Source: Oscillospiraceae bacterium (GTDB taxonomy: Bacteria; Bacillota_A; Clostridia; Oscillospirales; Oscillospiraceae). From it: 48,829 nucleotides of DNA. Location: assembly GCA_017381835.1 (NCBI GenBank), contig JAFOBK010000018.1, forward strand, positions 1 to 48,829, in the 5' to 3' direction. Both the position numbers and the translations under genes were made by a program. A model generated the notes under the pieces. It was given only the letters and a program-made list of their open reading frames with translations. It did not search any database and was not told the origin of the DNA. The stretch's first letter is position 1. The number at the start of each line of letters is the position of its first letter. This document shows, piece after piece, positions 7,292 to 15,158 of this stretch.

Positions 7292-8047
7292 ATGTATCAA
7301 TTCAGTATTGCACCGTCGGATTTTCTGGCACTTGGCTTTGAGCAGAAGCTTGCCCTGTGTGAGGAAACCCGTTGCGGTTATGTGGAGCTTTCCGACATCA
7401 TTGAGGGAACGTTCATCGGTGATATGGACGGGGATGCAATCGAAACCATGCGCGGTCTTCTGATCGACTATGGCAAGATTATCAGCCTGGTTACCTACAC
7501 CGGAAAAATCTCCGATTATGGCCGGTTCCGGGCGCTGCTGCGCAATGCCCATCTGCTGGGTGTGAAGGCCATCAAGGTCAGCTGCGACGGATATGACAGC
7601 CTTCAGGATGCGGCAGCAGATATCACCGAGTGCGCCCAGGATGCAAAGTGCTATGGCATCCGTCTGTGCGTGGAAAACTGCCATGATTCCATTCTCTCCC
7701 GCAATAAGGACATGGAACTGCTGGTAAAGAGCGCAGGTGAGAATGTGTATACCATTTTTAATCCCCTCTGCTATGCCTATATGCGCGCCCATCCCTTCTT
7801 CCATGAATTCTATGGAAGCAAGCTGAAGAATAATATTACATTTCTGCGGGTCAATGACGGCCTGTTTTGCGAGCGCAGACCGGAGCTTCCCGGTCGGGGC
7901 AACGCGGAAATTAAGGAGCTGGCATCCATCCTGCTTTCCCGCTCCTTTGACGGCTGGTTCTCGTTTACCGACTATTTCGGCCAGATGAGCAGGGAGGAAG
8001 TAAAAGAATACATTGCAGCCTTCAAAACCCTGCTGAAGCAAATGTAA
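7292..8047 (+). CDS. Sugar phosphate isomerase/epimerase-like TIM-barrel protein
   Basis: A 251-residue protein of the xylose isomerase-like TIM barrel family (AP endonuclease 2 superfamily, PF01261). Acidic and His residues at the ends of strands are visible: GYVELSD near 28-34, KVSCDGYD, RLCVENCHDS near 127-136, TIFNPLCYAY, FLRVNDG, and a late SFTDYFGQ. The second and fifth are at positions where the family binds divalent metal. Substrate unknown; it is the last gene of the operon beginning at 5738 and ends at a terminator. Start set by AAAGGAG at 7276-7282. Confidence 0.8.
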   Translation: MYQFSIAPSDFLALGFEQKLALCEETRCGYVELSDIIEGTFIGDMDGDAIETMRGLLIDYGKIISLVTYTGKISDYGRFRALLRNAHLLGVKAIKVSCDGYDSLQDAAADITECAQDAKCYGIRLCVENCHDSILSRNKDMELLVKSAGENVYTIFNPLCYAYMRAHPFFHEFYGSKLKNNITFLRVNDGLFCERRPELPGRGNAEIKELASILLSRSFDGWFSFTDYFGQMSREEVKEYIAAFKTLLKQM

Positions 8048-8061
8048 GCACATCAATGATA

Positions 8062-8104
8062 AAAGCCCTGACCACCGCTTGCCGGTAGTCAGGGCTTTGA
8101 CATT
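8062..8104 (+). terminator. Terminator between two convergent operons
   Basis: AAAGCCCTGAC at 8062-8072 pairs with GTCAGGGCTTT at 8088-8098. It follows the TIM-barrel gene and, on the other strand, the FmdE-like gene, and has A/T runs on both sides, so probably serves both. Confidence 0.75.
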
Positions 8105-8106
8105 AT

Positions 8107-8628
8107 TTAGACTTGGAAGCGATCGTAACGGTCAATGCAATCCAGGCACAGCTTCTTGTCGCCTGCCAGGCGGATCCAGTTGGCACCGGTGGATTCACCG
8201 CAGCAATCGCAGGTGTAAGAATCGAACAGCCGTGCCTTTTCAGGCAGCCGGATGGTGGTTTCCTTTACTTCGAACATCTCTTCCGGTTTGCAGGCCTGAT
8301 AGTAGGCAAAGGACTCTGCTTTGGTCATGCCTTCAGGTCTGGGCTTCAGCACCAGCCGGACGGATTTTCCGGTCTTGCGGTTATAGAAGGAGAATGCCTG
8401 CTTGCCCCGCATATGGAACAGAAGGTTGCCCTTGCCGATGCTGCAGCCCAGCAGCACCTGGATGCCGTCAATGCCGCAGGCATCATTTTCTGCGATACAG
8501 ACCACCTGCTCGTCATCGGAAAACTCCAGATTCAGAAGCTCGATGGCATACAGACTTGCCTTATATCCAATGGTGAGACCGCCGCATTCGTGGCCGTGAA
8601 AAGCCACGCAATCCTGCCAGGTTTTCAT
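8107..8628 (-). CDS. FmdE-family protein with C-terminal zinc finger
   Basis: A 173-residue FmdE-like protein (PF02663), named after subunit E of formylmethanofuran dehydrogenase although the organism is not a methanogen. HGHECGG at residues 11-17 gives His/Cys ligands, ENDACGIDGIQ and LLGCSIGKGN follow, and the C-terminus carries a four-Cys zinc finger (CDCC ... CLDC). The biochemical role of bacterial FmdE homologues is not settled; they often sit beside FecBCD-type importers, as here, suggesting handling of the imported metal or metal cofactor. Last gene of the minus-strand operon; 11 bp from the ATPase gene, AGGAGG-type site at plus 8635-8640. Confidence 0.85.
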   Translation of the reverse strand: MKTWQDCVAFHGHECGGLTIGYKASLYAIELLNLEFSDDEQVVCIAENDACGIDGIQVLLGCSIGKGNLLFHMRGKQAFSFYNRKTGKSVRLVLKPRPEGMTKAESFAYYQACKPEEMFEVKETTIRLPEKARLFDSYTCDCCGESTGANWIRLAGDKKLCLDCIDRYDRFQV

Positions 8629-8639
8629 AGACTTCCTCC

Positions 8640-9395
8640 TTATTCTTCCACCAGCACCATGTGCCGGCCTTCAATTTCTACAACTTTTGCATCCACACCG
8701 TAAATGTCTTTCGATGCGGTGCTGTCCAAAATACTGCGGTCACCGTGACGGTAGACCTGACCGTCTTTGAGCAGCAGGAAGCGGTCACAGAAGCGCAGCG
8801 CCAGGTTCAAATCGTGGATCACTACTACAGCGATCATATTGTCCTTATGGCAAAATTCACGCACCATCTTTAATACCTGGTACTGATTCTGAATATCCAG
8901 GGCGCTGGTGGGTTCGTCCAGCAGCAATACCTTTGGCTGCTGTGCCAAAGCTCTTGCCAGCATGACTTTCTGCTTTTCGCCGCCGGAGAGCTGATTTAAG
9001 AATCTTCCCCGCATATCTTCCACATCCAACCGGTGCATGGCATCGTGGACGATTTTGTGATCTTCTTCCGTGAATCCCCATTTCATATAGGGTCTGCGGC
9101 CCAGCATCACCGCATCGTGAACGGTCATCTGCGTGCTGGGAACGCTTTGGGAAACAAAGGCCACGCGTTTGGCAACTTCCCGGGATGACTTCTTTAAAAG
9201 ATCCGCACCGTCCAGAAACACTTCGCCTGCATCGGGTTTCAGAATGTGGTTCAGACATTTCAGAAGGGTACTCTTGCCCACACCGTTGTTGCCTAAAATT
9301 GCCAGGAATGTGCCGGGTTCTACGTCAAAAGACACATCCTTCAGCAGTTCCGGGCAGCCTTTGTAGTGATAGCTGAGATGTTTGATTTGCATCAT
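8640..9395 (-). CDS. ABC importer ATPase, FecE/BtuD type
   Basis: Cytoplasmic ATPase of 251 residues for a type II metal-chelate/vitamin importer. Walker A GNNGVGKST near 35-43, Q-loop in FVSQSVP, signature LSGGEKQKVMLARAL near 137-151, Walker B VLLLDEP near 159-165 and the switch His in VIHDLN. Its start codon overlaps the permease stop by 4 nt, indicating translational coupling. The imported ligand could be a ferric siderophore, a corrinoid or an oxyanion such as molybdate/tungstate; the sequence does not decide. Confidence 0.93.
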   Translation of the reverse strand: MMQIKHLSYHYKGCPELLKDVSFDVEPGTFLAILGNNGVGKSTLLKCLNHILKPDAGEVFLDGADLLKKSSREVAKRVAFVSQSVPSTQMTVHDAVMLGRRPYMKWGFTEEDHKIVHDAMHRLDVEDMRGRFLNQLSGGEKQKVMLARALAQQPKVLLLDEPTSALDIQNQYQVLKMVREFCHKDNMIAVVVIHDLNLALRFCDRFLLLKDGQVYRHGDRSILDSTASKDIYGVDAKVVEIEGRHMVLVEE

Positions 9396-10447
9396 TGCTT
9401 TTTACCTCCTTTGAACAGAAGGTAGAGAAACAGAGGACCACCCAGGAAAGAGGTGATGGCGCCTATGGGCAGAATCACCGGACTGATGACGGTTCTTGCA
9501 AACAGATCACCCAGCAGAAGCAGAGTGGCACCGCCTAAAATTGAGCCGGGGATCAGATACAGATGATTGTTGCCTACCACCATTCGGACGATATGAGGGG
9601 CAACCAAACCGATAAAACTGATCAGACCCACATTGGAAACTACAACGGAGCTGCACAGGCAGCACAGCACCATGCCAACAAGGGTCAGCTGTTTCACATT
9701 GATACCAAGACTGATGGCGGTTTCCTCGCCACTCAAGAGCGCATTATAATCCCACCGGTGGGCAAAGCAGTATACACACAGAATGACAACGATCAATGCC
9801 AAACCGCCAAGGTCATCCCATCCTGTGCTGCCAAGATCGCCAAAGGTCCAAAATACCAGGGTGGAAAGCTGGACTTCATCGGCAAAATACTGGATGAGGG
9901 TGGTGGCACCGGTGAACATGGAACTGATGGCAACACCTGCCAGCACGATGCCCTCCGGAGATACTTGCCGGAATTTGCTTAGTCCCAGGATCACCAGAGC
10001 CACGGCGATGGAACCGAGGAATGCGCACAGAGGAATACCAAAGCGGTCGGTAGCGCCCAGCCCCAGCACCACAATGGCAAAGGCAGCGCCGAAGGTAGCG
10101 CCCTGGGAGACACCCAGGGTAGAGGAGGAGGCCAGGGGATTGCGCAGAACCGCCTGCAGAATGCAGCCGGAAAGACCCAAACCACCGCCGGCAAGGATTG
10201 CCGTGAGGATCCGGGGCAGACGGTTATTGCGTACTACCAGGTTGATTTTCTTGTCAGCGGATATGCCGAAGATGCCTTTCACCAATTCGCCCACGGGGGT
10301 TTCATAGGAGCCGGCACGAAGGCTCAGCAGAATGGTCAGCAGCAGAACACTGCCTAAAATAATGAGAAAACTAACGCTTTTTACCTGGTTTTTTCTGTAT
10401 AGCGGGTCAAAACCCTTATTCTCCAATTTGGATGGGACGGAATTCAT
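9392..10447 (-). CDS. ABC importer permease, FecCD family
   Basis: Polytopic membrane protein of 351 residues with the ten-helix pattern of FecCD/BtuC permeases: first helix around 25-45, family segments NRLPRILTAILAGGGLGLSG and LRNPLASSSTLGVSQGA near 85-125, and the coupling/GLISFIGLVAPHIVR motif near 270-285. Its start overlaps the 3' end of the substrate-binding protein gene by 32 bp; no better internal start was found. Middle gene of the binding protein - permease - ATPase - FmdE operon. Confidence 0.92.
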   Translation of the reverse strand: MNSVPSKLENKGFDPLYRKNQVKSVSFLIILGSVLLLTILLSLRAGSYETPVGELVKGIFGISADKKINLVVRNNRLPRILTAILAGGGLGLSGCILQAVLRNPLASSSTLGVSQGATFGAAFAIVVLGLGATDRFGIPLCAFLGSIAVALVILGLSKFRQVSPEGIVLAGVAISSMFTGATTLIQYFADEVQLSTLVFWTFGDLGSTGWDDLGGLALIVVILCVYCFAHRWDYNALLSGEETAISLGINVKQLTLVGMVLCCLCSSVVVSNVGLISFIGLVAPHIVRMVVGNNHLYLIPGSILGGATLLLLGDLFARTVISPVILPIGAITSFLGGPLFLYLLFKGGKKQ

Positions 10448-11498
10448 AACCGGACTCCTTTAAATCTTCGTAGGGGTTTGCGCCCAGCAGCGTTTCAAAA
10501 ATTTCTCCTGCCTTTGCCACCGGGTCCACATCTGCAAACTGCTGGGGATACAGAATGCAGGCAGCATAATAAGCATCTGCCAATGCGGTGTCCAGGTTGG
10601 AAGCATAGGAACGGAAAGAAATCTGAGAGTATACCTTTCTTTCCTGAACTGCCGTAAGGGCGTGATAATAGTCGGGATTCTTGGCATAGTCTTCGTTGAT
10701 AAGATCCATGCCGTTAAAATCCAGGAAAATGATATCCGGATCCCAGGAAAGCACCTGCTCCAGATCAATGTCAAATGCGCCGCTTTGGCCGGTAGTATCG
10801 GCAAGGTTATTGGCATGGATCAGCTCGAAAGGACCGTATCCGGCCTCTGTGCCTTCAAAACCATGCAGGCCTCGGAAAGAAACACCTGCCACATAAACTG
10901 ACGGCTTGTCGCTATCAGGGATGTTCCCGGTTCTGCTATCCAAGTCTTTCTGAACTGCCTTTAAGTAGGCGGTCAGCTCGTTTGCCCGGTCCTCCATGCT
11001 GTAAAGCTCACCCAGAATGCGGATGGTCTCATAGGCATTGGCATCCAAAGCCTTATCGCTGCCCGGAATCACCACAACCGGTGTGCCGGTCTGTGTCTGC
11101 AGATCATCGGCATCGACATTGGCAGACTTACTCATGACAATTACCTGGGGTGCCACAGCGATGATCTCCTCCGCATAGGGTACTCCGTTGGTACCGGTAA
11201 TGGGAAGATCCTTAAACTTTTCATGGTTCACATAGTTATACAGCCGGTCGATGCCTTTGGTTGCCTCATGCTCTTCTACACCGGCTACCAGATCCGCGGC
11301 ACCCATATAGCAGGTGTAGCGCAGCGCGCCAACACCAACGCAAACAATGGACTCCACTGTTTGCGGCACTTCCACCTGACGGCCTGCGCCATCGGTGATG
11401 ACTTTTCCTTCCGGCGCATTGACTTCCTTTGCACCGCAGCCTGCCAGCAGACCGATACAGATAACGGCTGCCATAATTAAAGCGATTCTTTTCTTCAT
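10416..11498 (-). CDS. ABC importer substrate-binding lipoprotein (FecB/BtuF-like)
   Basis: A 360-residue periplasmic-binding-fold protein anchored as a lipoprotein: MKKRIALIMAAVICIGLLAGC with the lipobox Cys at 21. The body shows the class III binding protein layout: GRQVEVPQTVESIVCVG near 40, a central helix-linked second lobe, and segments such as EEIIAVAPQVIVMS, SWDPDIIFLDFNG near 245-258. The region FRGLHGFEGTEAGYGPFELI probably contributes to the pocket. Ligand not determinable. First gene of the operon, with its own promoter, separated from the cobalamin-riboswitch gene by a terminator, so it need not be B12-regulated despite its location. Confidence 0.88.
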   Translation of the reverse strand: MKKRIALIMAAVICIGLLAGCGAKEVNAPEGKVITDGAGRQVEVPQTVESIVCVGVGALRYTCYMGAADLVAGVEEHEATKGIDRLYNYVNHEKFKDLPITGTNGVPYAEEIIAVAPQVIVMSKSANVDADDLQTQTGTPVVVIPGSDKALDANAYETIRILGELYSMEDRANELTAYLKAVQKDLDSRTGNIPDSDKPSVYVAGVSFRGLHGFEGTEAGYGPFELIHANNLADTTGQSGAFDIDLEQVLSWDPDIIFLDFNGMDLINEDYAKNPDYYHALTAVQERKVYSQISFRSYASNLDTALADAYYAACILYPQQFADVDPVAKAGEIFETLLGANPYEDLKESGYEFRPIQIGE

Positions 11499-11527
11499 AG
11501 TGTTTCTCCCGTATTCTTTATGAGTGC

Positions 11528-11556
11528 ATTATAAAATACAGCAGGAGCGGCCACAA
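11528..11556 (-). promoter_or_regulatory. Promoter of the FecBCD/FmdE operon
   Basis: On the minus strand TTGTGG (plus 11551-11556), 17-bp spacer, TATAAT (plus 11528-11533), 30 bp before the start codon. The leader is too short for a riboswitch. Confidence 0.7.
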
Positions 11557-11583
11557 GCCGGGTGGGGGGATATTTTTTGAAAT

Positions 11584-11622
11584 AAAAAGCCGCTGATGCA
11601 TTACGCACCAGCGGCTTAATAT
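11584..11622 (-). terminator. Terminator after the solo DUF4430 gene
   Basis: On the minus strand AAGCCGCTG, a 13-nt loop, CAGCGGCTTTTTATTT. It separates the cobalamin-riboswitch gene from the ABC operon. Confidence 0.85.
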
Positions 11623-11630
11623 GGGGTTTC

Positions 11631-11996
11631 TTATTCGGGCTTAAAGGTGTAAACAGCGCCTTCTTCCACATTGATGGTATCTACGCCGGTCATGGCATAT
11701 TCACCGTTGACATACACAGCCCAGTACTTGCCGTCGGTGTCCCAATCCAGGGGGATGCCGTTGACGGACTTGATGTACAGACCGTAGTCACCCTGCTCAC
11801 CTTCCAGCAGGCCTTCTGCCTGCAGCGCTTCGCCGACGGTGGCAGCAGTGGTTTTGATCTTATGGGTGGTTTCCACACCGTCCAGGTCTACAGTAATGAC
11901 GGTGAAGGAGGTCTTCTTTGCGCCGCAGGCAGTCATACCGAAAGCCAGGGTGAAGATCAGAAGAAGGGACAGTGCGATTGCGATGATTCTTTTCAT
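11631..11996 (-). CDS. DUF4430 (transcobalamin C-terminal-like) lipoprotein, riboswitch-controlled
   Basis: Start placed at 11996 rather than the longer 12047 because AAGGAGC lies just upstream and the product then begins with a normal signal, MKRIIAIALSLLLIFTLAF, with a lipobox ending in TAC (Cys at about 24). The 121-residue product has a DUF4430 domain (PF14478), the fold of the C-terminal beta domain of eukaryotic transcobalamin and intrinsic factor: TVGEALQAEGLL, then VNGIPLDWDTDGKYWAVYVN, a late VEEGAVYTF. It should be an extracellular, membrane-anchored ligand-capture protein. A cobalamin riboswitch in its leader supports a B12 role (inference). The gene is the only one between its promoter and terminator. 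Confidence 0.85.
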   Translation of the reverse strand: MKRIIAIALSLLLIFTLAFGMTACGAKKTSFTVITVDLDGVETTHKIKTTAATVGEALQAEGLLEGEQGDYGLYIKSVNGIPLDWDTDGKYWAVYVNGEYAMTGVDTINVEEGAVYTFKPE

Positions 11997-12111
11997 TTGG
12001 GATACGCTCCTTTTTATAGAATAGTCCCGTTTGCGGGGGATATCCATGGCGCAGTATTGCCCCGGAGGGGCAATCGCGGAAGAGGGGGACTTCCGGCAAC
12101 CGAAGCAATAA

Positions 12112-12147
12112 AAGCTGCGGTGATCTTAAAAAATCACCGCAGCCGTT
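12112..12147 (-). terminator. Expression-platform terminator of the minus-strand cobalamin riboswitch
   Basis: On the minus strand GGCTGCGGTGAT, loop, ATCACCGCAGC, then TTTTATT. It lies between the aptamer and the gene start at 11996, as expected for a transcription-attenuating B12 riboswitch. Confidence 0.85.
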
Positions 12148-12195
12148 TTTCTGCGTCATAGACCACCAAGTCTGTACGGGCAGAACGGTGTGATT

Positions 12196-12394
12196 ACATA
12201 GTTTAAGCAGTTCTCCTGACTTGCAGATCAGCAGCTCTGTGCAGCCTTCTCGGGACTTGCCCAATGGCTGGCTTTCACCTGACACAGAACCTCATTGCAT
12301 ACAGTGGCGGTACCGTTCGTGATTCTCACACGATTCTCTATTCTCCCATGGGGCTGTGACCGCACCCATAGGCACTTAAACCTATATGAACTTA
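12196..12394 (-). promoter_or_regulatory. Cobalamin riboswitch aptamer (minus strand)
   Basis: Read on the minus strand the conserved B12-riboswitch blocks appear in order: GGTACCGCCACTGTATG (plus 12297-12312), a GCCATTGG block (plus 12261-12268), GAGAAGGC (plus 12244-12251) and AAGTCAGGAGAACTGC (plus about 12203-12223). It is preceded by a promoter and followed by a terminator hairpin before the DUF4430 gene. Boundaries are approximate. Confidence 0.9.
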
Positions 12395-12399
12395 CTGAT

Positions 12400-12428
12400 A
12401 TGGTAGCACCGACATGCTGCGGTGTCAA
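12400..12428 (-). promoter_or_regulatory. Promoter of the minus-strand cobalamin riboswitch
   Basis: On the minus strand TTGACA (plus 12423-12428), 17-bp spacer, TACCAT (plus 12400-12405). Its -35 lies only 10 bp from the -35 of the divergent promoter. Confidence 0.75.
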
Positions 12429-12438
12429 GAAAAAAAGA

Positions 12439-12467
12439 TTGCGGTTTTTACATGAGTGTGATAGTAT
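12439..12467 (+). promoter_or_regulatory. Promoter of the plus-strand cobalamin riboswitch and ECF operon
   Basis: TTGCGG at 12439-12444, 17-bp spacer, TAGTAT at 12462-12467 (an overlapping TATATT at 12465 is an alternative -10). Back to back with the minus-strand promoter. Confidence 0.6.
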
Positions 12468-12479
12468 ATTAAAAAGAGC

Positions 12480-12700
12480 GAAAGCTCATGATATAGCAAA
12501 CAGGATCGTTAGTTTTTGGAATGGGCAGCGCAGGAATTGCGTGTTATCCCAACGGTACCAAGCCGCCGTAGACGGACAAAAAGCCGCTTTTGCCATTGGC
12601 GCAAGCTGAGAAGGCAGAAGCAAGAGGGCGTCCGGAGTCGGAATACGGACTAGCGGTCTGTACGCGGGGCTCTTGGGGGCTGCCTTGCGGATTCTTTGTG
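12480..12700 (+). promoter_or_regulatory. Cobalamin riboswitch aptamer (plus strand)
   Basis: A leader of about 300 nt without a gene holds, in the same order and spacing as the minus-strand riboswitch, ACGGTACCAAGCCGCCGTA (12552-12570), GCCATTGG (12592-12599), GAGAAGGC (12608-12615) and GAGTCGGAATACGGACT (12635-12651). The first block departs from the common GCCACTG. The pattern and the terminator that follows make a cobalamin-class riboswitch likely. Boundaries are approximate. Confidence 0.8.
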
Positions 12701-12733
12701 CTCAGAATCAGCTGAGTCGGTTTTGTGGTTTTG

Positions 12734-12762
12734 AAGCTCCCGGATTCCGGGAGCTTTTTTAT
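12734..12762 (+). terminator. Expression-platform terminator of the plus-strand cobalamin riboswitch
   Basis: AAGCTCCCGGA at 12734-12744 pairs with TCCGGGAGCTT at 12746-12756 (the innermost pairs open to make the loop), followed by TTTTTT. It ends 16 bp before the first gene of the operon. Confidence 0.88.
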
Positions 12763-12777
12763 TTGCAGGAGAGAGCG

Positions 12778-13746
12778 ATGAAAGAACGAAAGAATAGAAT
12801 GTATCGGCTGAGCCTGATTTTCAGTGTGTTTCTACTCTTCTTCACCCTTTGCATGACAGCATGCGCAGGGGACAGCGGAAAACCTACGGAAGCACTTGCG
12901 GCGAAAACAGCCAAAGCGCTAATGAAAAAGGCAGAACCTGCCGGCTCCGATTGGGTGGCCTTTGGCCTTGCCCGGTGGGAAGGCGCGGCTTTGGAAAACT
13001 GGATGGATACCTATCTTTCCGATGCCGAAGCAAGAAGCGCGGACTGCCAGGGTGTATTTCATGAACGCAAATACACGGAAAATGCCAAAGTGATTCTTGC
13101 CTTGACGGCCTTGGGAAAGGATCCCCGGGATGTGGCAGGATTCAATCTGCTGGTACCCCTGGCGGATTTTGAACAGACGGTGTTTCAGGGTGTCAACGGC
13201 GCAGCCTATGCACTGCTGGCCCTGGATAGCGGCAGTTATGAAATCCCTGCCAATGGAGCAGACAGCACCCAGGCGACCCGGGAAATGTATGTGGATTATA
13301 TTCTCAGCAGCCAGTACCCTGACGGAGGTTGGGCACTGTCGGGAGATACTTCCGAAGCGGATCTGACCGCAATGGCGCTGCAGGCTTTGGCCAAGTATCG
13401 GGATCGGGCAGATGTGGAAGAAGCCATCAAGCGGGGTGTGGCATTCTTGTCCGAAAATCAGAATGAAGATGGCGGCTTTACCTATTTTAACGCCCAAACC
13501 TGCGAATCGGTTTCTCAGACGATTCTTGCGCTGACAGAACTGGGGATCTCCCTGGAGGATCCGCGCTTTATCAAAGAAGGAAATACCTTGCAGGATGCCC
13601 TTTTGCGGTTTCGTCAGAAGGACGGCACCTTTGCCCATTTGCTGGATGGGGGGTCGGATATGATTGCCACCGAGCAGGCATTTCTTGCCCTGGTTGCTGC
13701 CGATAGAGCGGAGCAGGGAGAATCTTCTGTATATTGCATGCATTAA
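12778..13746 (+). CDS. Lipoprotein with terpene-cyclase-like alpha-toroid, transcobalamin N-domain-like
   Basis: Start placed at 12778 because AGGAGAG precedes it, the upstream in-frame stretch lies over the riboswitch terminator, and the product then starts with a signal ending in the lipobox TAC (Cys about 23). The 322-residue mature part carries alpha-alpha toroid repeats of the prenyltransferase/squalene oxidase type: SQYPDGGW near 183, NQNEDGGF near 228, RFRQKDGTF near 283, each followed by helices. Intrinsic factor and transcobalamin use this toroid as their N-terminal cobalamin-binding domain; here the next gene supplies the matching C-terminal domain. It likely captures corrinoid at the cell surface for the ECF transporter downstream; function is inferred. 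Confidence 0.8.
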   Translation: MKERKNRMYRLSLIFSVFLLFFTLCMTACAGDSGKPTEALAAKTAKALMKKAEPAGSDWVAFGLARWEGAALENWMDTYLSDAEARSADCQGVFHERKYTENAKVILALTALGKDPRDVAGFNLLVPLADFEQTVFQGVNGAAYALLALDSGSYEIPANGADSTQATREMYVDYILSSQYPDGGWALSGDTSEADLTAMALQALAKYRDRADVEEAIKRGVAFLSENQNEDGGFTYFNAQTCESVSQTILALTELGISLEDPRFIKEGNTLQDALLRFRQKDGTFAHLLDGGSDMIATEQAFLALVAADRAEQGESSVYCMH

Positions 13747-13765
13747 CAATATTTGGAGGCTTTTT

Positions 13766-14281
13766 ATGAAGCGGATTGCAAAGATGATCATTTTGGTGCT
13801 GGCGCTGACCCTGCTCTGGGGCTGCGCAAAGGCAGGCGGCGAGGAGGTTTCCGATACCAATGGTGACGGAAAGCTCAGCTGCACCCTGGAAATCCGGTGC
13901 GATGTGCTTCTGGACAAGCTGGATCAGATGGCGGAAGGAAAGGCTGCTCTGGTGCCGGAAGACGGTGTGCTGCTGCCGGTAACAGAAGTAGCGTTTGAAG
14001 GCGGCGAATCCGTATTTGATGTGTTTCGGAAAGTTCTTCGGGAAGAAAAGATCCATTTTGAATATGTGGATGCCACGGCCTACAGCACAGCCTATGTGGA
14101 AGGCATCGGAAATCTATACGAGTTTGACTGCGGTTCCCGCTCCGGCTGGGTATTCAGCGTCAACGGTGTCCATCAGGGAATCGGCTGTTCTGCCTATACC
14201 CTGGCAGACGGCGATGTGATCGTATTTAACTACACCTGCGACCTGGGCGCCGATGCAGGCGCGGAGACAGTTTATGAATAA
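13766..14281 (+). CDS. DUF4430 lipoprotein, transcobalamin C-domain-like
   Basis: Start at 13766 is set by TTGGAGGC; an upstream in-frame start would overlap the toroid gene without a ribosome site. The 171-residue product begins with MKRIAKMIILVLALTLLWGC (lipobox Cys20). The C-terminal ~100 residues are DUF4430: SVFDVFRKVLREEKI, YEFDCGSRSGWVFSVNGVHQ, TLADGDVIVFNY. It is the second half of a split transcobalamin-like pair and a paralogue of the solo DUF4430 gene at 11631. Its stop overlaps the EcfT start by 8 bp, so it is coupled to the transporter. Confidence 0.85.
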   Translation: MKRIAKMIILVLALTLLWGCAKAGGEEVSDTNGDGKLSCTLEIRCDVLLDKLDQMAEGKAALVPEDGVLLPVTEVAFEGGESVFDVFRKVLREEKIHFEYVDATAYSTAYVEGIGNLYEFDCGSRSGWVFSVNGVHQGIGCSAYTLADGDVIVFNYTCDLGADAGAETVYE

Positions 14282-15158
14282 GGATACCTTTTCCGGATTT
14301 CACCCGGCGGTGAATCTGGCCTTTTTCGCAGCAGCCCTGGGCATGACCATGTTCATACTGCAGCCGGTGTACCTGCTGATCTCTTTTGTCAGCGCCTGCG
14401 CTTACTTGCTTTATTTGCAGGGGAAAAAGGGCATGCTGCGGCAGGTGGGATATCTGGTGCCGCTGCTCATTCTGATGGCAATCTTGAACCCGCTGTTCAA
14501 TCATGAGGGTACGACGGTGCTGTGGTATCTTCCTAACGATAACCCCATTACACTGGAAGCGGTTTGCTTTGGCCTGGCTTCTGCTGCGATGATGGGCGCA
14601 TCCATTGTGTGGTTTAACTGCTGCAATACGGTCTTTACTTCCGATAAGATCATCTACCTCTTTGGACGGGTGATTCCGGCGCTGTCGCTGCTGGTTTCCA
14701 TGACAATGCGGTTTGTGCCCCGGTTCAAGAACTTCCTGCAGAGTGTGCTGCAGACCCAGAAAGCGATGCACAAGCCGGAGAATGCAAAAGAAAAATTGCA
14801 GCAGGCGCTGTCTGCCTTTTCGGCTACCGTCAGCTGGGCAATGGAGCAATCCATTGTATCCGCAGATTCTATGAAAAGCCGTGGCTATGGCATGGGCGGA
14901 AGAACGGCATTTTCTATTTATCTTTTTGAAAAACGGGACGGTATCGTTCTGGGACTGCTGGCGCTGCTGTGCTTAGGTGCAGCGGTTCCCAATCTTATGG
15001 GCCTGATAGAGTGGAATTACTATCCCGGCATGACCGGCCAGCTGCTTGGCCCGGTGCAGATTTTGGCATACATTTGCTATGGCGGTATGTGCAGCCTGCC
15101 GTTGATCATCGATTTCGTGGAGGATCGTAAATGGAACGCATTAAGATCCAAAATTTAA
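14274..15158 (+). CDS. ECF transporter transmembrane component (EcfT/CbiQ family)
   Basis: Integral membrane scaffold of 294 residues that links ATPases to the substrate-binding S component. Hydrophobic helices at about 13-50, 62-80, 96-118 and near the C-terminus. The conserved coupling region is visible as SADSMKSRGYGMGGRTAF near residues 197-214, matching the S-x-x-A/S-R-G pattern of EcfT. Start at 14274 (overlapping the previous stop) preferred over 14253, which has no ribosome site. It overlaps the fused ATPase gene by 28 bp. Co-transcribed with transcobalamin-like lipoproteins behind a cobalamin riboswitch, so a corrinoid importer. Confidence 0.88.
   Translation: MNKDTFSGFHPAVNLAFFAAALGMTMFILQPVYLLISFVSACAYLLYLQGKKGMLRQVGYLVPLLILMAILNPLFNHEGTTVLWYLPNDNPITLEAVCFGLASAAMMGASIVWFNCCNTVFTSDKIIYLFGRVIPALSLLVSMTMRFVPRFKNFLQSVLQTQKAMHKPENAKEKLQQALSAFSATVSWAMEQSIVSADSMKSRGYGMGGRTAFSIYLFEKRDGIVLGLLALLCLGAAVPNLMGLIEWNYYPGMTGQLLGPVQILAYICYGGMCSLPLIIDFVEDRKWNALRSKI

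Noticed and set aside
6662..8056. Long minus-strand open frame of 464 codons.
   Set aside because: It is the shadow of the AAC(3)-like and TIM-barrel genes, which carry clear motifs and ribosome sites.
8107..11498. B12-riboswitch control of the FecBCD/FmdE operon.
   Set aside because: A terminator at 11584-11622 and a separate promoter at 11528-11556 lie between the riboswitch gene and this operon, and its own leader is too short for an aptamer.
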